Part shown: positions 31,393 through 41,430 of the stretch, piece by piece
Layout: each line of letters opens with the position of its first letter
Position numbering within the stretch: the first letter of the stretch is position 1
The notes under the pieces: generated by a model
Databases searched by the model: none
Told to the model about the DNA's origin: nothing
What the model saw: only the letters and a program-made list of their open reading frames with translations
Program-made: the position numbers and the translations under genes
Assembly (NCBI GenBank): GCA_949752745.1
Contig: OX457025.1
Location: 48,473,601 to 48,537,600, forward strand
Source of the DNA: Protula sp. h YS-2021
Taxonomy: Eukaryota > Annelida > Polychaeta > Sabellida > Serpulidae
Direction of reading: 5' to 3'
Length of the DNA stretch: 64,000 nucleotides

Positions 31393-34300
31393 CTGTAATG
31401 CCCATGCGCCAAAGTGGAATAGCCATCACTCATCACATATCGCTTGTCATCAAAGGGGGAAAGAGCCACTTTCCTCAACTTCTCCGAGAAGATCTGGTGG
31501 TCATGACTTCGAATGATGTGTCCTGTGGTCATCGTTTGCGTTTGGTTGAACAAACTGTCTCTATACTGCTGATGTTTCATCCGTCTTTGACACGCGCGAG
31601 TAATGCCTTTAGCCGTACGTTTTTCTTTCCCACCATACATCATACTATACATTTTCGGCCGAAGTCCAACAAACTCTTCAATGGGAATGCCCACCGTCTC
31701 ATCTTTCATTTTCCCAAGCACTTTCTTGTTCACGTTGGAATGTAGGAAATGATCTGGGGGATAGTCACTTGTGTCGAACAAGTCGGCATCTTCCTGCATG
31801 TCTTTGTAGATATCTTCCGTTTCTATGTCATAACATAGACTGTCGGTGTCGCTGAACAAGAGTTTGGCTTTGGGATACTTGGTCATGATGTAGTTGTAAT
31901 GAAAGTGGAACATGAGCACCTTGCTGAGGTCGAGAATGGTGAAACCAACTTGAATGGGTTTATCCAGAAGCAGATCCACTTTGCGCAAATGTACCGCGGT
32001 CAAATCTTCGTTGAAAATTCTAAATTTGTGGAAGGAAGGTTTGGCCAAAAGTTTCTTGAACCGCTTTTCCTGGTGAACGAGTTCCACATTTATGCGCTTT
32101 CTCACATTTTCCATGGTTTTGCCAAACACCGAGTTGTTCATCAGTTTGAAAAAGTCTTTCTCAAACGGGTTCTTAGCCAACTTTCTCTTTTCCGTGTTTA
32201 AGGAGATGTATTTTGCCAACCATTTGCTCTGTGCAAACATGATGGCACGGTGCACCTTCGTGACTTTCAATCCCAGTGAGACATATTGCTGTAAATTTCT
32301 ATAATGAAGCACATATTTCTTCTTGTCGCACAGGTTGGGAATGAGCTTTTCACTAGGTTTGCCTTTCATGTTTAGATCTTTCCGCAGCTTCTGACTATGT
32401 TTTGACAATTCTCCCACTTTCACACATTTCCGTTCTGGAGCCACTGGGTAGTGATTATGACGATCATGGATTGAATATGGGTATTCCAAATCCACTTCTA
32501 AAATGTACCCAATCTCATCATCTTCATCAACATCCATAAAGTCAATGGATTCTGGCTCGCTCACCCACATAAATCCACTTTCCGGCATGCTTTGCGACAT
32601 AGCCCAGCCATACAAGTTGTTTGCATCCAGGTACGTCAAGTAGTTGGTCGGTTTCGTGGGATCGTAATCTGCTACGTAGGGGTTATTTGCTTTCGCATAC
32701 TTGTGTGTGATGACAGATATTCCTCCACGTAGACCTTGTTCAACCATTTGATACATGTCAATGTCGTTGATCAATTCCAATTTCACCTTTGTCGCTTTCA
32801 ACATAGCATCCCAGGACAGTCCTGGCGCTGTATAGTAGTGAGCAGGATCCAATTCATACGTGTTGAGACATACGTGACGAAAGTTTTCAAACACGTCAGC
32901 CAGCAGCAACACATCTGATTTCAGGTATAGGTCATGGTATTCGCCAAATGTAGTACAGTGGAATGTCTCCCACACCTTCTGCGCATGCGCATAATCCTCA
33001 TCGCTAATGTCTTCTTCACTGAGCAGACTGTAAAACTTATCCTTGGACGGCAGTTGTGTTTCAGCAAACTTGGATGGCTCATCCACGTAATCATAAGGGT
33101 ACACTCCCTTTCTCAACAGTAACTCTTGTTGGTCACTATCGTGAATGTGTGACGTCATGTGATAAAAGTTGTCTTTCCCTTCTGCTGCCAGGTTGGAGAC
33201 CAACTTCTGTAGAGAAGTACTCATGAACTGATAACTGTACGTAAATTTCAGATTGCTCATGGTGAATGTAATATATTTCTCAACGGTGTTGGGAATGACT
33301 GTAATCCTTTCGTTTTTGAACTTTCCAATTTCTTCCATGATCAAATGGCTGTCATAGCCTCGTAAATTGTGGAAAAACACAGGAATGATGAAAGAATCTT
33401 CAACATCCTGCTGATACTTTCGAAATCGAAATTGTAAATTGCATTGACTATGTGCAGCTCCGCGGTATTTACCATTGATATGGTCATGATCTCTCACACG
33501 ATCTGCTCCTAGAGGCTCATGACAAATGTAACAATCTGTGGCATTCTTATAATGCTCTTCATCTTCATGAGTCATCACCATTTTCTTTTTCTGTTGTAAA
33601 CCATGCACAATACGATCACGCTCATTCACCATATGGTCTAAAAAGACTTTCACAGCATTATCTCCTCGATACACGACTGGGGCGCGTGTATCATACTGGC
33701 TCACAACCACATAGGCAAAGCTGTTTGGACGATGATGCTGATACCTAACTTCTTCATGCTTTTTCGTGAAACATTCAAAGTCTGCATAAATGACAAACGG
33801 CACTCGCTGTTGTTTGGCTACATTCTTGAACTTGATGAAGGGTTCCTTGGGGAATGATAAACGTTGTGCTCCATGCTTGCCACACACTTCACGATGCTCA
33901 TCTAAAAGATCTTGTCGCTTAAACCCGTGAAGACAGTTGAAACAATAAAAAGCTACACCATTATGCTTTGATCGATAAGCCATCAGTCTGCTGAAATTCT
34001 TGATGAGACAGTAGTGCCTTGTCTTGTCATTGCTAATCAAAAGTAAGTTGATTTCTCTCGCACTGGTGTTTCGACTGAGTTGTATGGGAACAACGACATC
34101 ATGTTCATATCCAAACACGTTAATGGACACATCGTTCTCCTTTTCAAACTTTGGAATGTCTGTAATCGGTGTTGGAAATGTCATGCCTTCTACCTTCAAT
34201 TCGTTCTCAAATAGCTTGTATTGATGCACACGGTATGGGTTGTTTGGTGAAGGGTGAAGGTGAGCCAATACAGACCATAAGAAGCACTTGTTGTCTTTAT

Positions 34301-35060
34301 TCTGAATGTTTAACACACCTCCTGTATTCTTTACTTTCTTCGGTAGTGGGATAAAACTGCTCGCTTCCAGTGGCGCTGACGTAGCTGTATGCACTTCAAT
34401 GAATAATATGTTATCCAACACCCAACCAGAACCTTGTCGCTCATGTTCATCAAACCTGGTAAACAATTCTTTATAGGCTTCTGGCAAGTCCTTCTCAATA
34501 TCTGTTGGATTGTATGCTGCATACGTTGGACTATTGATGAAGGCATTATCCACCTGTTCTACCATCACGCCTTCAACATTTGGTGTCATTTTCTTGAAGC
34601 GTGCATGTACGACAATGTACCATTTCATGCCACGGTTTAACGTTTCGAACAAATGTCTCTTGATTCTATTCTCTTGTTGTCGCATTTCGAGTAGTAAATC
34701 CGATCCATCTTCAGGCTCAAACCGTCTTTCCTGTGCGTTTTCACCAAGACTCACTCTTCTGCCTCTGCCTACTTGTCCTGTCTCTTTCTTTCTTTGTTCT
34801 TCATGAGACACATTTTCCATCTCAACACATGCATGCGTCTCAAACGCATCCAAAGATGCAAATATCTTTACACATTCACCGCAGAGGACTGGATCAGGTC
34901 TTTCAACATCATCTTGTAAGGTCTTTCGTCTCTTGGCTTCAATCTGCTCAACAAGCTCTTCACGAGCACGTTTCAACCTAGCTGGTTTACATCTATGTAT
35001 CACGAACACTTCCAGAGATGGAAATGTCACATCACAATCATGACAGTAGACTGTTGCCAT
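31386..35060 (-). CDS. polB: Protein-primed DNA polymerase B with zinc fingers and EndoVII-like insert (element 1)
   Basis: 1224 residues from ATG 35060, the first ATG after the TATA box at 35119-35127. Domains: two N-terminal C2HC fingers (C6,C9,H22,C24 and C60,C63,H76,C78), a third Cys/His finger near 373-393, and exonuclease motif I (YADFEC, D427/E429). An insert (C510-x2-C513, then RDHDHINGKYRGAAH) resembles HNH/endonuclease VII. Exo II (NLRGYD, 565-570) and Exo III (YLKSDVLLLAD) follow, then polymerase motifs A (LDANNLYGW), B (KLMNNSVFGK) and C (FSDTDS, near 1070). It would copy the element from its protein-primed ends. The frame is intact, unlike element 2. Confidence 0.95.
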   Translation of the reverse strand: MATVYCHDCDVTFPSLEVFVIHRCKPARLKRAREELVEQIEAKRRKTLQDDVERPDPVLCGECVKIFASLDAFETHACVEMENVSHEEQRKKETGQVGRGRRVSLGENAQERRFEPEDGSDLLLEMRQQENRIKRHLFETLNRGMKWYIVVHARFKKMTPNVEGVMVEQVDNAFINSPTYAAYNPTDIEKDLPEAYKELFTRFDEHERQGSGWVLDNILFIEVHTATSAPLEASSFIPLPKKVKNTGGVLNIQNKDNKCFLWSVLAHLHPSPNNPYRVHQYKLFENELKVEGMTFPTPITDIPKFEKENDVSINVFGYEHDVVVPIQLSRNTSAREINLLLISNDKTRHYCLIKNFSRLMAYRSKHNGVAFYCFNCLHGFKRQDLLDEHREVCGKHGAQRLSFPKEPFIKFKNVAKQQRVPFVIYADFECFTKKHEEVRYQHHRPNSFAYVVVSQYDTRAPVVYRGDNAVKVFLDHMVNERDRIVHGLQQKKKMVMTHEDEEHYKNATDCYICHEPLGADRVRDHDHINGKYRGAAHSQCNLQFRFRKYQQDVEDSFIIPVFFHNLRGYDSHLIMEEIGKFKNERITVIPNTVEKYITFTMSNLKFTYSYQFMSTSLQKLVSNLAAEGKDNFYHMTSHIHDSDQQELLLRKGVYPYDYVDEPSKFAETQLPSKDKFYSLLSEEDISDEDYAHAQKVWETFHCTTFGEYHDLYLKSDVLLLADVFENFRHVCLNTYELDPAHYYTAPGLSWDAMLKATKVKLELINDIDMYQMVEQGLRGGISVITHKYAKANNPYVADYDPTKPTNYLTYLDANNLYGWAMSQSMPESGFMWVSEPESIDFMDVDEDDEIGYILEVDLEYPYSIHDRHNHYPVAPERKCVKVGELSKHSQKLRKDLNMKGKPSEKLIPNLCDKKKYVLHYRNLQQYVSLGLKVTKVHRAIMFAQSKWLAKYISLNTEKRKLAKNPFEKDFFKLMNNSVFGKTMENVRKRINVELVHQEKRFKKLLAKPSFHKFRIFNEDLTAVHLRKVDLLLDKPIQVGFTILDLSKVLMFHFHYNYIMTKYPKAKLLFSDTDSLCYDIETEDIYKDMQEDADLFDTSDYPPDHFLHSNVNKKVLGKMKDETVGIPIEEFVGLRPKMYSMMYGGKEKRTAKGITRACQRRMKHQQYRDSLFNQTQTMTTGHIIRSHDHQIFSEKLRKVALSPFDDKRYVMSDGYSTLAHGHYSI

Positions 35061-35118
35061 CGTTGTTGTTTCTTCAACTGCTAGAACTGAAATGAAGTAA
35101 AATATACGTTTCACTCTT

Positions 35119-35127
35119 CCTTTTATA
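35119..35127 (-). promoter_or_regulatory. polB: TATA box of polB, element 1
   Basis: TATAAAAGG then AAGAGTGAAACG on the minus strand. A second TATA-like box with the same GAGTGAAAC context lies further upstream in the inverted promoter block (35165-35210). Element 2 has the equivalent box at 55582-55590. Confidence 0.7.
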
Positions 35128-35164
35128 CCACTTCAATGGTGTGTTAACTCAGCAGAATGTATCA

Positions 35165-35330
35165 CTAGTTGACTAGTTGACATGTTTCACTCATGCTTTT
35201 ATGCTACTTCCATGTAATCAAAATATGGTGTGTAACTTTGTTCAAAAATTGTTCAAAAATGCTGACTCAGCAGAATTTTACTTGTGTATATGAATATCTC
35301 ACTTACAGTTGTACAGCTGTTATACAGCAG
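35165..35330 (-). promoter_or_regulatory. Inverted promoter block, element 1 right
   Basis: The minus strand here repeats the left block (20991-21135), including AGCATAAAAGCATGAGTGAA and ATGTCAACTAGTCAACTAGT. The inverted repeat is separated from the outer terminal repeat by about 1 kb of right-end-specific DNA. Confidence 0.7.
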
Positions 35331-35617
35331 AGACATCTAGCGGTGAAGTTAAATGGTCTACCAAATGGTATTCATCCGCGAAGAAGCACTGTAATGGTGA
35401 AATTTTCAGTCAAATATAACGAAAGTTATAACGAAAGTTATCACAATTTTAAGTTAAAATGGCGGTAAAAATGCATACAGCCAGCTGCGCAAATAGCCTA
35501 TGACTACTTTATAACAAAACTTTACATAAAACTGAATCAAATGGTGAAATTTTCATATAAATCGACCAAGTATAATGAAAGGTATTGTTTTACAAAGTTT
35601 CAATTAAGCAAATAACC
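35331..35617. other. Right-end spacer, element 1, no gene seen
   Basis: The first part (to about 35390) is shared with element 2 (AGACATCTAGCGGTGAAG); the rest is AT-rich with no supported gene. Confidence 0.5.
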
Positions 35618-36110
35618 AAAGTTTGTTTACAAAGTTTGTTTACAAAGTTTGTTTACAAATTTTGTTTAAAAAGTTTGTTTACAAATTTTGTTTACAAATT
35701 TTCAATTATGTAAATAAGTCAAGTTTGTTTATAAAGTTTGCTTACAAATTTTGTTTATAAAGTTTGTTTACAAATTTTGTTTATAAAGTTTGTTTACAAA
35801 GTTTGTTTACAAAGTTTGTTTACAAATTTTGTTTATAAAGTTTGTTTACAAATTATATTTATAAAGTTTGTTTACAAATTTTGTTTATAAAGTTTGTTTA
35901 CAAATTTTGTTTATAAAGTTTGTTTACAAAGTTTGTTTACAAAGTTTGTTTACAAAGTTTGTTTATAAATTATATTTATAAAGTTTGTTTATAAAGTTTG
36001 TTTACAAATTATATTTATAAAGTTTGTTTATAAAGTTTGTTTACAAAGTTTGTTTATAAAGTTTGTTTACAAAGTTTGTTTACAAAGTTCACTTTTTATT
36101 TATAAAGTTT
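35618..36110 (+). repeat. GTTTGTTTACAAA satellite array, element 1
   Basis: About forty units of 12-13 bp alternate GTTTGTTTACAAA, TTTTGTTTATAAA and close variants. TGTTTAC is the core forkhead-factor site, so the array could be a dense binding platform; it may equally be a simple satellite. It is absent at the same position in element 2. Confidence 0.85.
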
Positions 36111-36124
36111 CAATAAACACTTAC

Positions 36125-36149
36125 CGAAATAGTTGTCACTGGATGCCAT
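36125..36149 (-). other. Candidate first coding exon with splice donor, element 1 right
   Basis: On the minus strand an ATG at 36149 opens eight codons plus one base and meets a strong donor (G|GTAAGT at 36124). A TATATAAG box lies about 60-70 nt upstream (36213-36220). An acceptor (TTCATTTCAG) at 35087, just before polB, has the matching phase, so a 1,038 bp intron spanning the satellite would join in frame to polB. There is no equivalent in element 2, and polB has its own TATA box. Confidence 0.3.
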
Positions 36150-36295
36150 CTCTGGATCTGATGTGATCCAATTGCTTCCGAAATGACTGTCACTGCTGGA
36201 TGCTCATCCCTTATATACCCCTCTGATGGAACTGAAGCTGACTTGACAGAATGTTGCTCGCCTAGGGGGGGGGGGGTCGGTACATAGTATGTCCT

Positions 36296-37284
36296 AGGGG
36301 GGGGGGGGTCGGTCGACCCAAAAAAAAAAAGAAAAATATTCAGAATCGTCTGAAACGGATAAATATGCAAAAATCACAATTTCGAGGGGGGGGGGGGTGG
36401 TCGACCCAAAAAATGAAAAATGTTCAGAATCGTCTGAAACGGATAAATATGCAAAAATCACAATTTCGGGGGGGGGGGGGGTCGGTCGACCCAAAAAATG
36501 AAAAATGTTCAGAATCGTCTGAAACGGATAAATATGCAAAAATCACAATTTCGAGGGGGGGGGGGGTTGGTCGCCAAAAAATGAAAAATGTTCAGAATCG
36601 TCTGAAACGGATAAATATGCAAAAATCACAATTTCGAGGGGGGGGGGGTCGGTCGACCCAGAAAATGAAAAATGTTCAGAATCGTCTGAAACGGATAAAT
36701 ATGCAAAAATCACAATTTCGAGGGGGGGGGGGGGGTTGGTCGCCAAAAAATGAAAAATGTTCAGAATCGTCTGAAACGGATAAATATGCAAAAATCACAA
36801 TTTCGAGGGGGGGGGGGGGGTCGGTCGACCCAAAAAATGAAAAATGTTCAGAATCGTCTGAAACGGATAAATATGCAAAAATTACAATTTCGAGGGGGGG
36901 GGGGGGTCATGGCTTTTTAGGGTCTGTTGCCATGGTTACACTGATTGACAGGTGGAGTTCGTTGGCTTCATGATGATTGACTCGGCCAACACTATCAAGC
37001 AACTTTCGCTCCAGACTTTCGCTCCAGACTTTCGCTCCAGACAGTATGACGTCATCATGACGTCATTATCACGTCATGGATGGTCGCGCCTATCCTAACG
37101 CTTATCATCACTTCCGCTCCAGACAGCACTTCCGGTCCAGACAACACTTCCGCTCCAGACAACACTTCCGGTCCAGACAACACTTCCGGTCCAGACATGA
37201 TGACGTCACTTCCAGACAGTATGACGTCACTTCCAGACAGTATGACGTCATCAAGTGAGCTGGAACTCTCCTTTTCACCCTACT
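36296..37284 (-). repeat. Right terminal inverted repeat, element 1
   Basis: Inverse of 20022-20990. It holds seven G-tract units (36310-36906) and the CRE/ETS units (37101-37256), and ends CTCTCCTTTTCACCCTACT. In the outer 390 bp I see one clear mismatch with the left side (CCGG versus GCGG in one ETS unit). Confidence 0.9.
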
Positions 37285-37290
37285 GGAAAT
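37285..37290 (+). repeat. Target site duplication GGAAAT, right of element 1
   Basis: Exact copy of 20016-20021. Confidence 0.95.
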
Positions 37291-37680
37291 ACATACCTTT
37301 TGTCTACTTAGTCATGTTAAGAGTCACCTAAATGCAACACCGCACTTCGCTCCGTTCCGTTTCTTTCTTGTAGTAAATGCTTTTGCATCCGCTAGTTTGG
37401 TTTCACCTCTCTTATGTACTGTTGTCCCACTAATTACAAATGTCGCTAGATATGTATGATTTATGGAACGAAACCAGTCAACTCTACATGACCTGTGTAA
37501 AAGGCTATCTTAGCACCAGAAGACACCAAAAGGAAATCATCATTCTGACAGATAAATTAACTTCACAGGTAAAATGGCATTGTTATATTTTACGTAAAGG
37601 CAGGCCCCTGTATAGATCTGCTATGCTATGAAATCGTAGAAAAATTTATTATTATTGTTATTATTACTAACGATTAGTTC

Positions 37681-38043
37681 TTAAAATTTTCGAAATGTTA
37701 GCATATTTTTGCACTCGCGATAGCAGTTGTCCATTTGTTGATAAAACGTTTTTGGAATATCGCCAGGAAGCTGGTCCAGGGTTGTAAGTAAAACATTAAT
37801 GCTTAAATTCGCACCGTGACAGTACTCAAAAGTGTTGAAGTAGCCAAAGATCCCTATTCCATGTACAAGGCATGCTACAAGGTGCACTTTTAATTTCCGC
37901 AGTCCAAGGAGAGATTTTCTTAAGTTTACAAAATGAGGAATCATCGTTTTTGCTTGACCCATTGAGTCCAAAATTGTGCTCAGGTATTTCGCTGGTGATC
38001 TCTTCGCTTTTTGTGCATGTTTGCAGTACTTCCTGTGTTGCAA
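37681..38043 (-). pseudogene. Fragment resembling a transposon-related domain of unknown function
   Basis: A minus-strand open stretch reads STILDSMGQAKTMIPHF, a Leu-rich segment with LVHGIGIFGYFN, and then QLPGDIPKTFYQQMDNCYRE. This Asp-Met-Gln...Pro-His-Phe ... Asp-Asn pattern resembles a DDE-like domain of unknown function common in invertebrate genomes (DUF7869-type). AG at an upstream acceptor (TTGCAACACAG) borders it, so it may be one exon. No complete gene is visible. The family name is tentative. Confidence 0.4.
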
Positions 38044-38049
38044 GCTGAA

Positions 38050-40582
38050 GCGTGAAATTAGGGCATTTTTTTTGCTCAGCTAAAAATGGGTAATTACTTT
38101 GCAAATCCACACTTTTTTCCCTCCTGCTTTTCATTGGTAGAGGGGCGAGCATAAGACCGCCCTCTCGGCCAATGACTGGTGTTCACTCCATCTCTCCTAG
38201 CATTACTGTTTCTTTTTCTTTTTATTCAGTTGGTGGTCAAAATTTACGGCGTTTGTTCGATGTTTTAAATAATTATATTTTCTTTAAACTATTCAAACAT
38301 TATTGTAATATCTATTCAGTTGTATTTGTAAATGCGTTTTTATTTCCCTCCACACCCACCTTATTGTTGTCGTTGCTTCGGTGGGTGGTGGATTTTAGTT
38401 TTTAATTTATTTTAATCTGCAAGATGTGAAATAAAAAATTGCGACAAACACGGAGTGGTCTCACTTTTCTTGTCGTTTGTTTTGCTTTTCTTCAACAACG
38501 TAATTTTGTGACGCGAAGTAATTACATGCATATTTGAGACTAGAACTATTATTTAACGTGCTCCCATTACTTGCCCTCCTAGGGATCCCCCAAAACTGAG
38601 AAATAGTCCGGCTATAAGGTAATGTGTATTGGCTGTCAAGTGACATACTACTTAAGTAAGATTTCTAAAATTATTGGAAAACATTTGATCAAACCATGAT
38701 TGCGAAAATATATACAGGACAAAGAATTATAAAATTAAACTGTCACCGGTACCTTTGATGTTTGAGGTGTTTATCCCTTCTCAGCAGAATTTGTTCTGCT
38801 TTTCGGAAAGCGCATCTTTGAAATCGGTGCAAGTATTACATTTAGTGAATCTGGAAGTCTGAAATTTTACAAAAAAGAGGCGACAATTGGGAACGGACTG
38901 TGGGGGAGGGGCGAGAGAGGAATTCAAACCCGTGCCAAATCTGAATGTCGCTAGGGAGCCAACAAAGTTATGGAACAAAAGTTTTGGTCATCTTTATCTT
39001 TACATGAAACTTCAAATCAGGCAGATTATGGTGTGCAAAATGCGTGCATTCATTTCAATAATTCCTTTCAAAATCCCACTAATTGGTGGTCAGTGAAAAA
39101 TTTAGAATATGAAAGCCAAACTTATATATTTTCTTTAATTTGAAACAGAACATATATTTCTCAGCAGCAAAGTTCACTTTTGCTTGGCTATGTTTGGTCT
39201 TTCCTTTCGCCAGAGTGCAAGGAAATGTGAGGATGAAATGATTTCGCTCGAAGTGAAACCGCTGTGTTGCATGCCCTCCTTATAGCGTTCGTAAGTCTGT
39301 TCCTTGGTCCAACATCTCGGCAGGTGGAAACGGTTGTCATCGGGCAAAGGTTCACCGAATCTTAAACAGTAATGAGCAAAAATAACTTCACACCACTTCT
39401 TTAATAGTTTTTTGTGCGCAGCTTATCATGCAAAGCGCAAGATATTCAAAGGGGAATTAAAAATATACACCCATAACCTAAGTAAAAAGGTCACTTTCAA
39501 TCTATGGTTACGTTCATTTCAGAGTAATCCTTTCATGACTCACATGGAAGAAAAGTCATCTAACCATGACAATACCTGCCGAGACTTCGGAGACATATAC
39601 CCATTATGTTTGTTGCACACACGGATTCTGCCACCTGAAAAATTATTTTAATTACACATTAGTTTGATACCAGAATTTTCCTGGCCGGATTTTTATATAT
39701 ATGTATCATTTAATATCATATCGTCTTCCGTTTATAAATCCTCCTAAATTTTAATTTTGTTTTTGTAAGCGTTTTTTTAGCAATCCATAAAAGTCTCATT
39801 TTTTAATGAGATGAAAACATATTTTAAACACTCACCCAAGAACTGCTTTCCTATGTGATAAAAAGAGGAAAGCGTAAATCCAAGTATCAAAAGAAATGTT
39901 CCGCAAAGGGTATACGCAGTGTCATAATCGTGTCGCATTAACGCATTTCACACGGCTGATGTGATTAGAGCAAGATGGCCGAGTCCACAGCATATTGTGA
40001 ATGGCAAAGCAATAGTTAACGCCATTCCCTTCCGTTTCTCTGTGTTCCTGGACGTGTCATAAAGTTTGTAGATTACAAATGCTTACGTGAAATTGACGCG
40101 TTGTGTTATTTTCAACTTCATTCAAAAATACATAGCATCCCTCTACCCCCAACCCCCCCCCCCCCCCCGCCATCCCGATGGAATTGGTCAGATATGATGA
40201 TATTGGCAATGCAAATTCGTTTTCTTAGTGCCTTTCGGTCTCCCTCGATTGACAACATACTTTTTGTCCGCGCTAGAATCTGAATTTGCAAGAATAAAAA
40301 AACACACTCAACCCTTTTTGACTCGCCTTAGGTCATATCATTAATAACAATGATTATATTGATATATCAGATAAATCATACAACATAGGAACATATATTT
40401 CGCTCAAGTAATCCTTTATTTAAACCAAGGACTTTTTTTTTAATTTCAAAAGATAATACTGCATTGATATTTGACGGAATTAATGGAATTATTTCATGTA
40501 TTTCAAATAGCCAATACCACTTTTCTCGCTCCTTTGAAAATCTGAAGCTACGTCTCTTATCTCACCGGCATCAAAGTCACAA
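38050..40582. other. Host spacer between elements 1 and 2, no gene seen
   Basis: Mixed AT-rich sequence with short frames only. Nothing resembles a known domain, and no tandem array is present apart from a short C tract near 40150. The stretch 37291-37680 holds one open segment ending CTTCACAG|GTAAAA that could be an exon border but lacks support. Confidence 0.4.
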
Positions 40583-40588
40583 CCGGGT
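40583..40588 (+). repeat. Target site duplication CCGGGT, left of element 2
   Basis: Repeated exactly at 56827-56832. Confidence 0.95.
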
Positions 40589-40618
40589 AGTAGTTGAGAA
40601 ACGGGAGTTCTACTGCAC

Positions 40619-40715
40619 TTTGTGACGTCATACTGTCTGGACCGGAAGTGACGTCATAGCGTCTGGACCGGAAGTGCTGTCTGGACCGGAAGTGCTGTCT
40701 GGACCGGAAGTGAGG
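40619..40715 (+). promoter_or_regulatory. CRE and ETS motif array, element 2 left
   Basis: Two TGACGTCA and four CCGGAAGT motifs in 97 bp; another TGACGTCA lies near 40771. The 18 bp unit is the same as in element 1, although the surrounding repeat differs. Confidence 0.55.
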
Positions 40716-41029
40716 TGATAGGCGTCGTCATGGCAACGTATTGTTGTGATGGCAACGAAGCATGGTTAACGTGACGTCATAGGCGAAGCCATAGGCGTAG
40801 CCATAACCCTGATAACAAAGTGAGGACCCCCCTCCCCCCAGGCGGCAGTCCTGACGGACCCCCCCCCTAGGACATACTGTGTACCGACCCCCCCCCCCTA
40901 GGACATACTGTGTACCGACCCCCCCCCCCCCCCAGCACATACTGTGTACCGACCCCCCCCCCCCCCCAGGAGAGCAAAAATTGTGCTGAATCAGCATGAT
41001 GAAATCGTCGATTCAGCATGATAAAATAG

Positions 41030-41037
41030 TATATAAG
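41030..41037 (+). promoter_or_regulatory. TATA box of left Cys-rich gene, element 2
   Basis: TATATAAG is 58 nt before ATG 41095. The leader holds four copies of the 10-mer CAGACATCGT (or close) immediately upstream of the ATG. The right copy mirrors this at 56356-56363. Confidence 0.65.
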
Positions 41038-41094
41038 TGTAGTGACTCGAGGCTCAGACATCGTCAGACATCGTCAGACATCGTCAGACACATC

Positions 41095-41430
41095 ATGGAC
41101 AACACATCAGCTACTAAGAAAGTGACCATACAATGCTACAAGTGCTGCGTGAGGTTGGAATATGAAGGACATTCACACAACTGCCCGGTGCACCACAACG
41201 CACCACAGCGCTTTTGCTGTAAAACCTGCGGTGGTCTGCTCTGGTACAAGTTTGCGACGACGCTACCTGGGCCAGGACCAATATGTAATGACTGCTGGTG
41301 GTGTGGTATGACTCTGAAGCTGAAGAGCTATTGCGACAGCCATCCGTTCAAGTGCGCGGGAAGACCATTTACGATGCAGGAGTACTACAAGTACAAATGC
41401 CGCTGCAGGAATCCAACTTGCTGCAAGTGA
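41095..41430 (+). CDS. Cys-rich multi-zinc protein, left copy (element 2)
   Basis: 111 residues. The cysteine/histidine pattern reads CYKCC, HNCPVHH, CCKTCGG, CNDCWWCG, HPFKCAG and CRCRNPTCC. It probably folds around three or more zinc ions; no named family is recognised. The first half is nearly identical to the right copy (minus strand, 56298-55969), but the second half diverges. Its 3' end runs straight into the truncated gene A, so the downstream histone-type hairpin of the other copies is missing. Expression may therefore differ from the right copy. Confidence 0.75.
   Translation: MDNTSATKKVTIQCYKCCVRLEYEGHSHNCPVHHNAPQRFCCKTCGGLLWYKFATTLPGPGPICNDCWWCGMTLKLKSYCDSHPFKCAGRPFTMQEYYKYKCRCRNPTCCK

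Larger units (their letters stand above)
20022..37284 (+). mobile_element. Polinton/Maverick element 1, complete (17,263 bp)
   Basis: It starts AGTAGGGTGAAAAGGAGAG and ends in the exact reverse complement, with a perfect 6 bp target duplication. It carries the full Polinton core: PolB, retroviral-type integrase, packaging ATPase, adenain-like protease, and major and minor capsid proteins. By eye the outermost 390 bp of the two terminal repeats differ at about one base, so the insertion is recent. Even so, integrase carries two stops and the major capsid gene a deletion, so this copy was probably mobilised by proteins supplied in trans, or decayed very fast. Accessory genes include NADAR and PC4-like proteins. 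Confidence 0.97.
40589..41253 (+). repeat. Left terminal inverted repeat, element 2
   Basis: It pairs with about 56140-56826. It contains CTGTCTGGACCGGAAGTG units with TGACGTCA (40619-40715), a C-tract array with GGACATACTGTGTACCGAC spacers (40850-40970), the promoter, and the first half of the Cys-rich gene. Near-identity to the right side stops abruptly inside that gene, after CTCTGGTACAAGTTT. Confidence 0.85.

Noticed and set aside
31398..34981. Many 60-115 codon plus-strand frames opposite polB
   Set aside because: They are antisense shadows of polB, recur at the same places in element 2, and have no start signals or motifs.
36365..36973. 200-codon open frame across the right terminal array of element 1
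   Set aside because: It reads the G-tract repeat unit in successive phases; tract length differences would break any real frame, and the left array gives equivalent frames on both strands.
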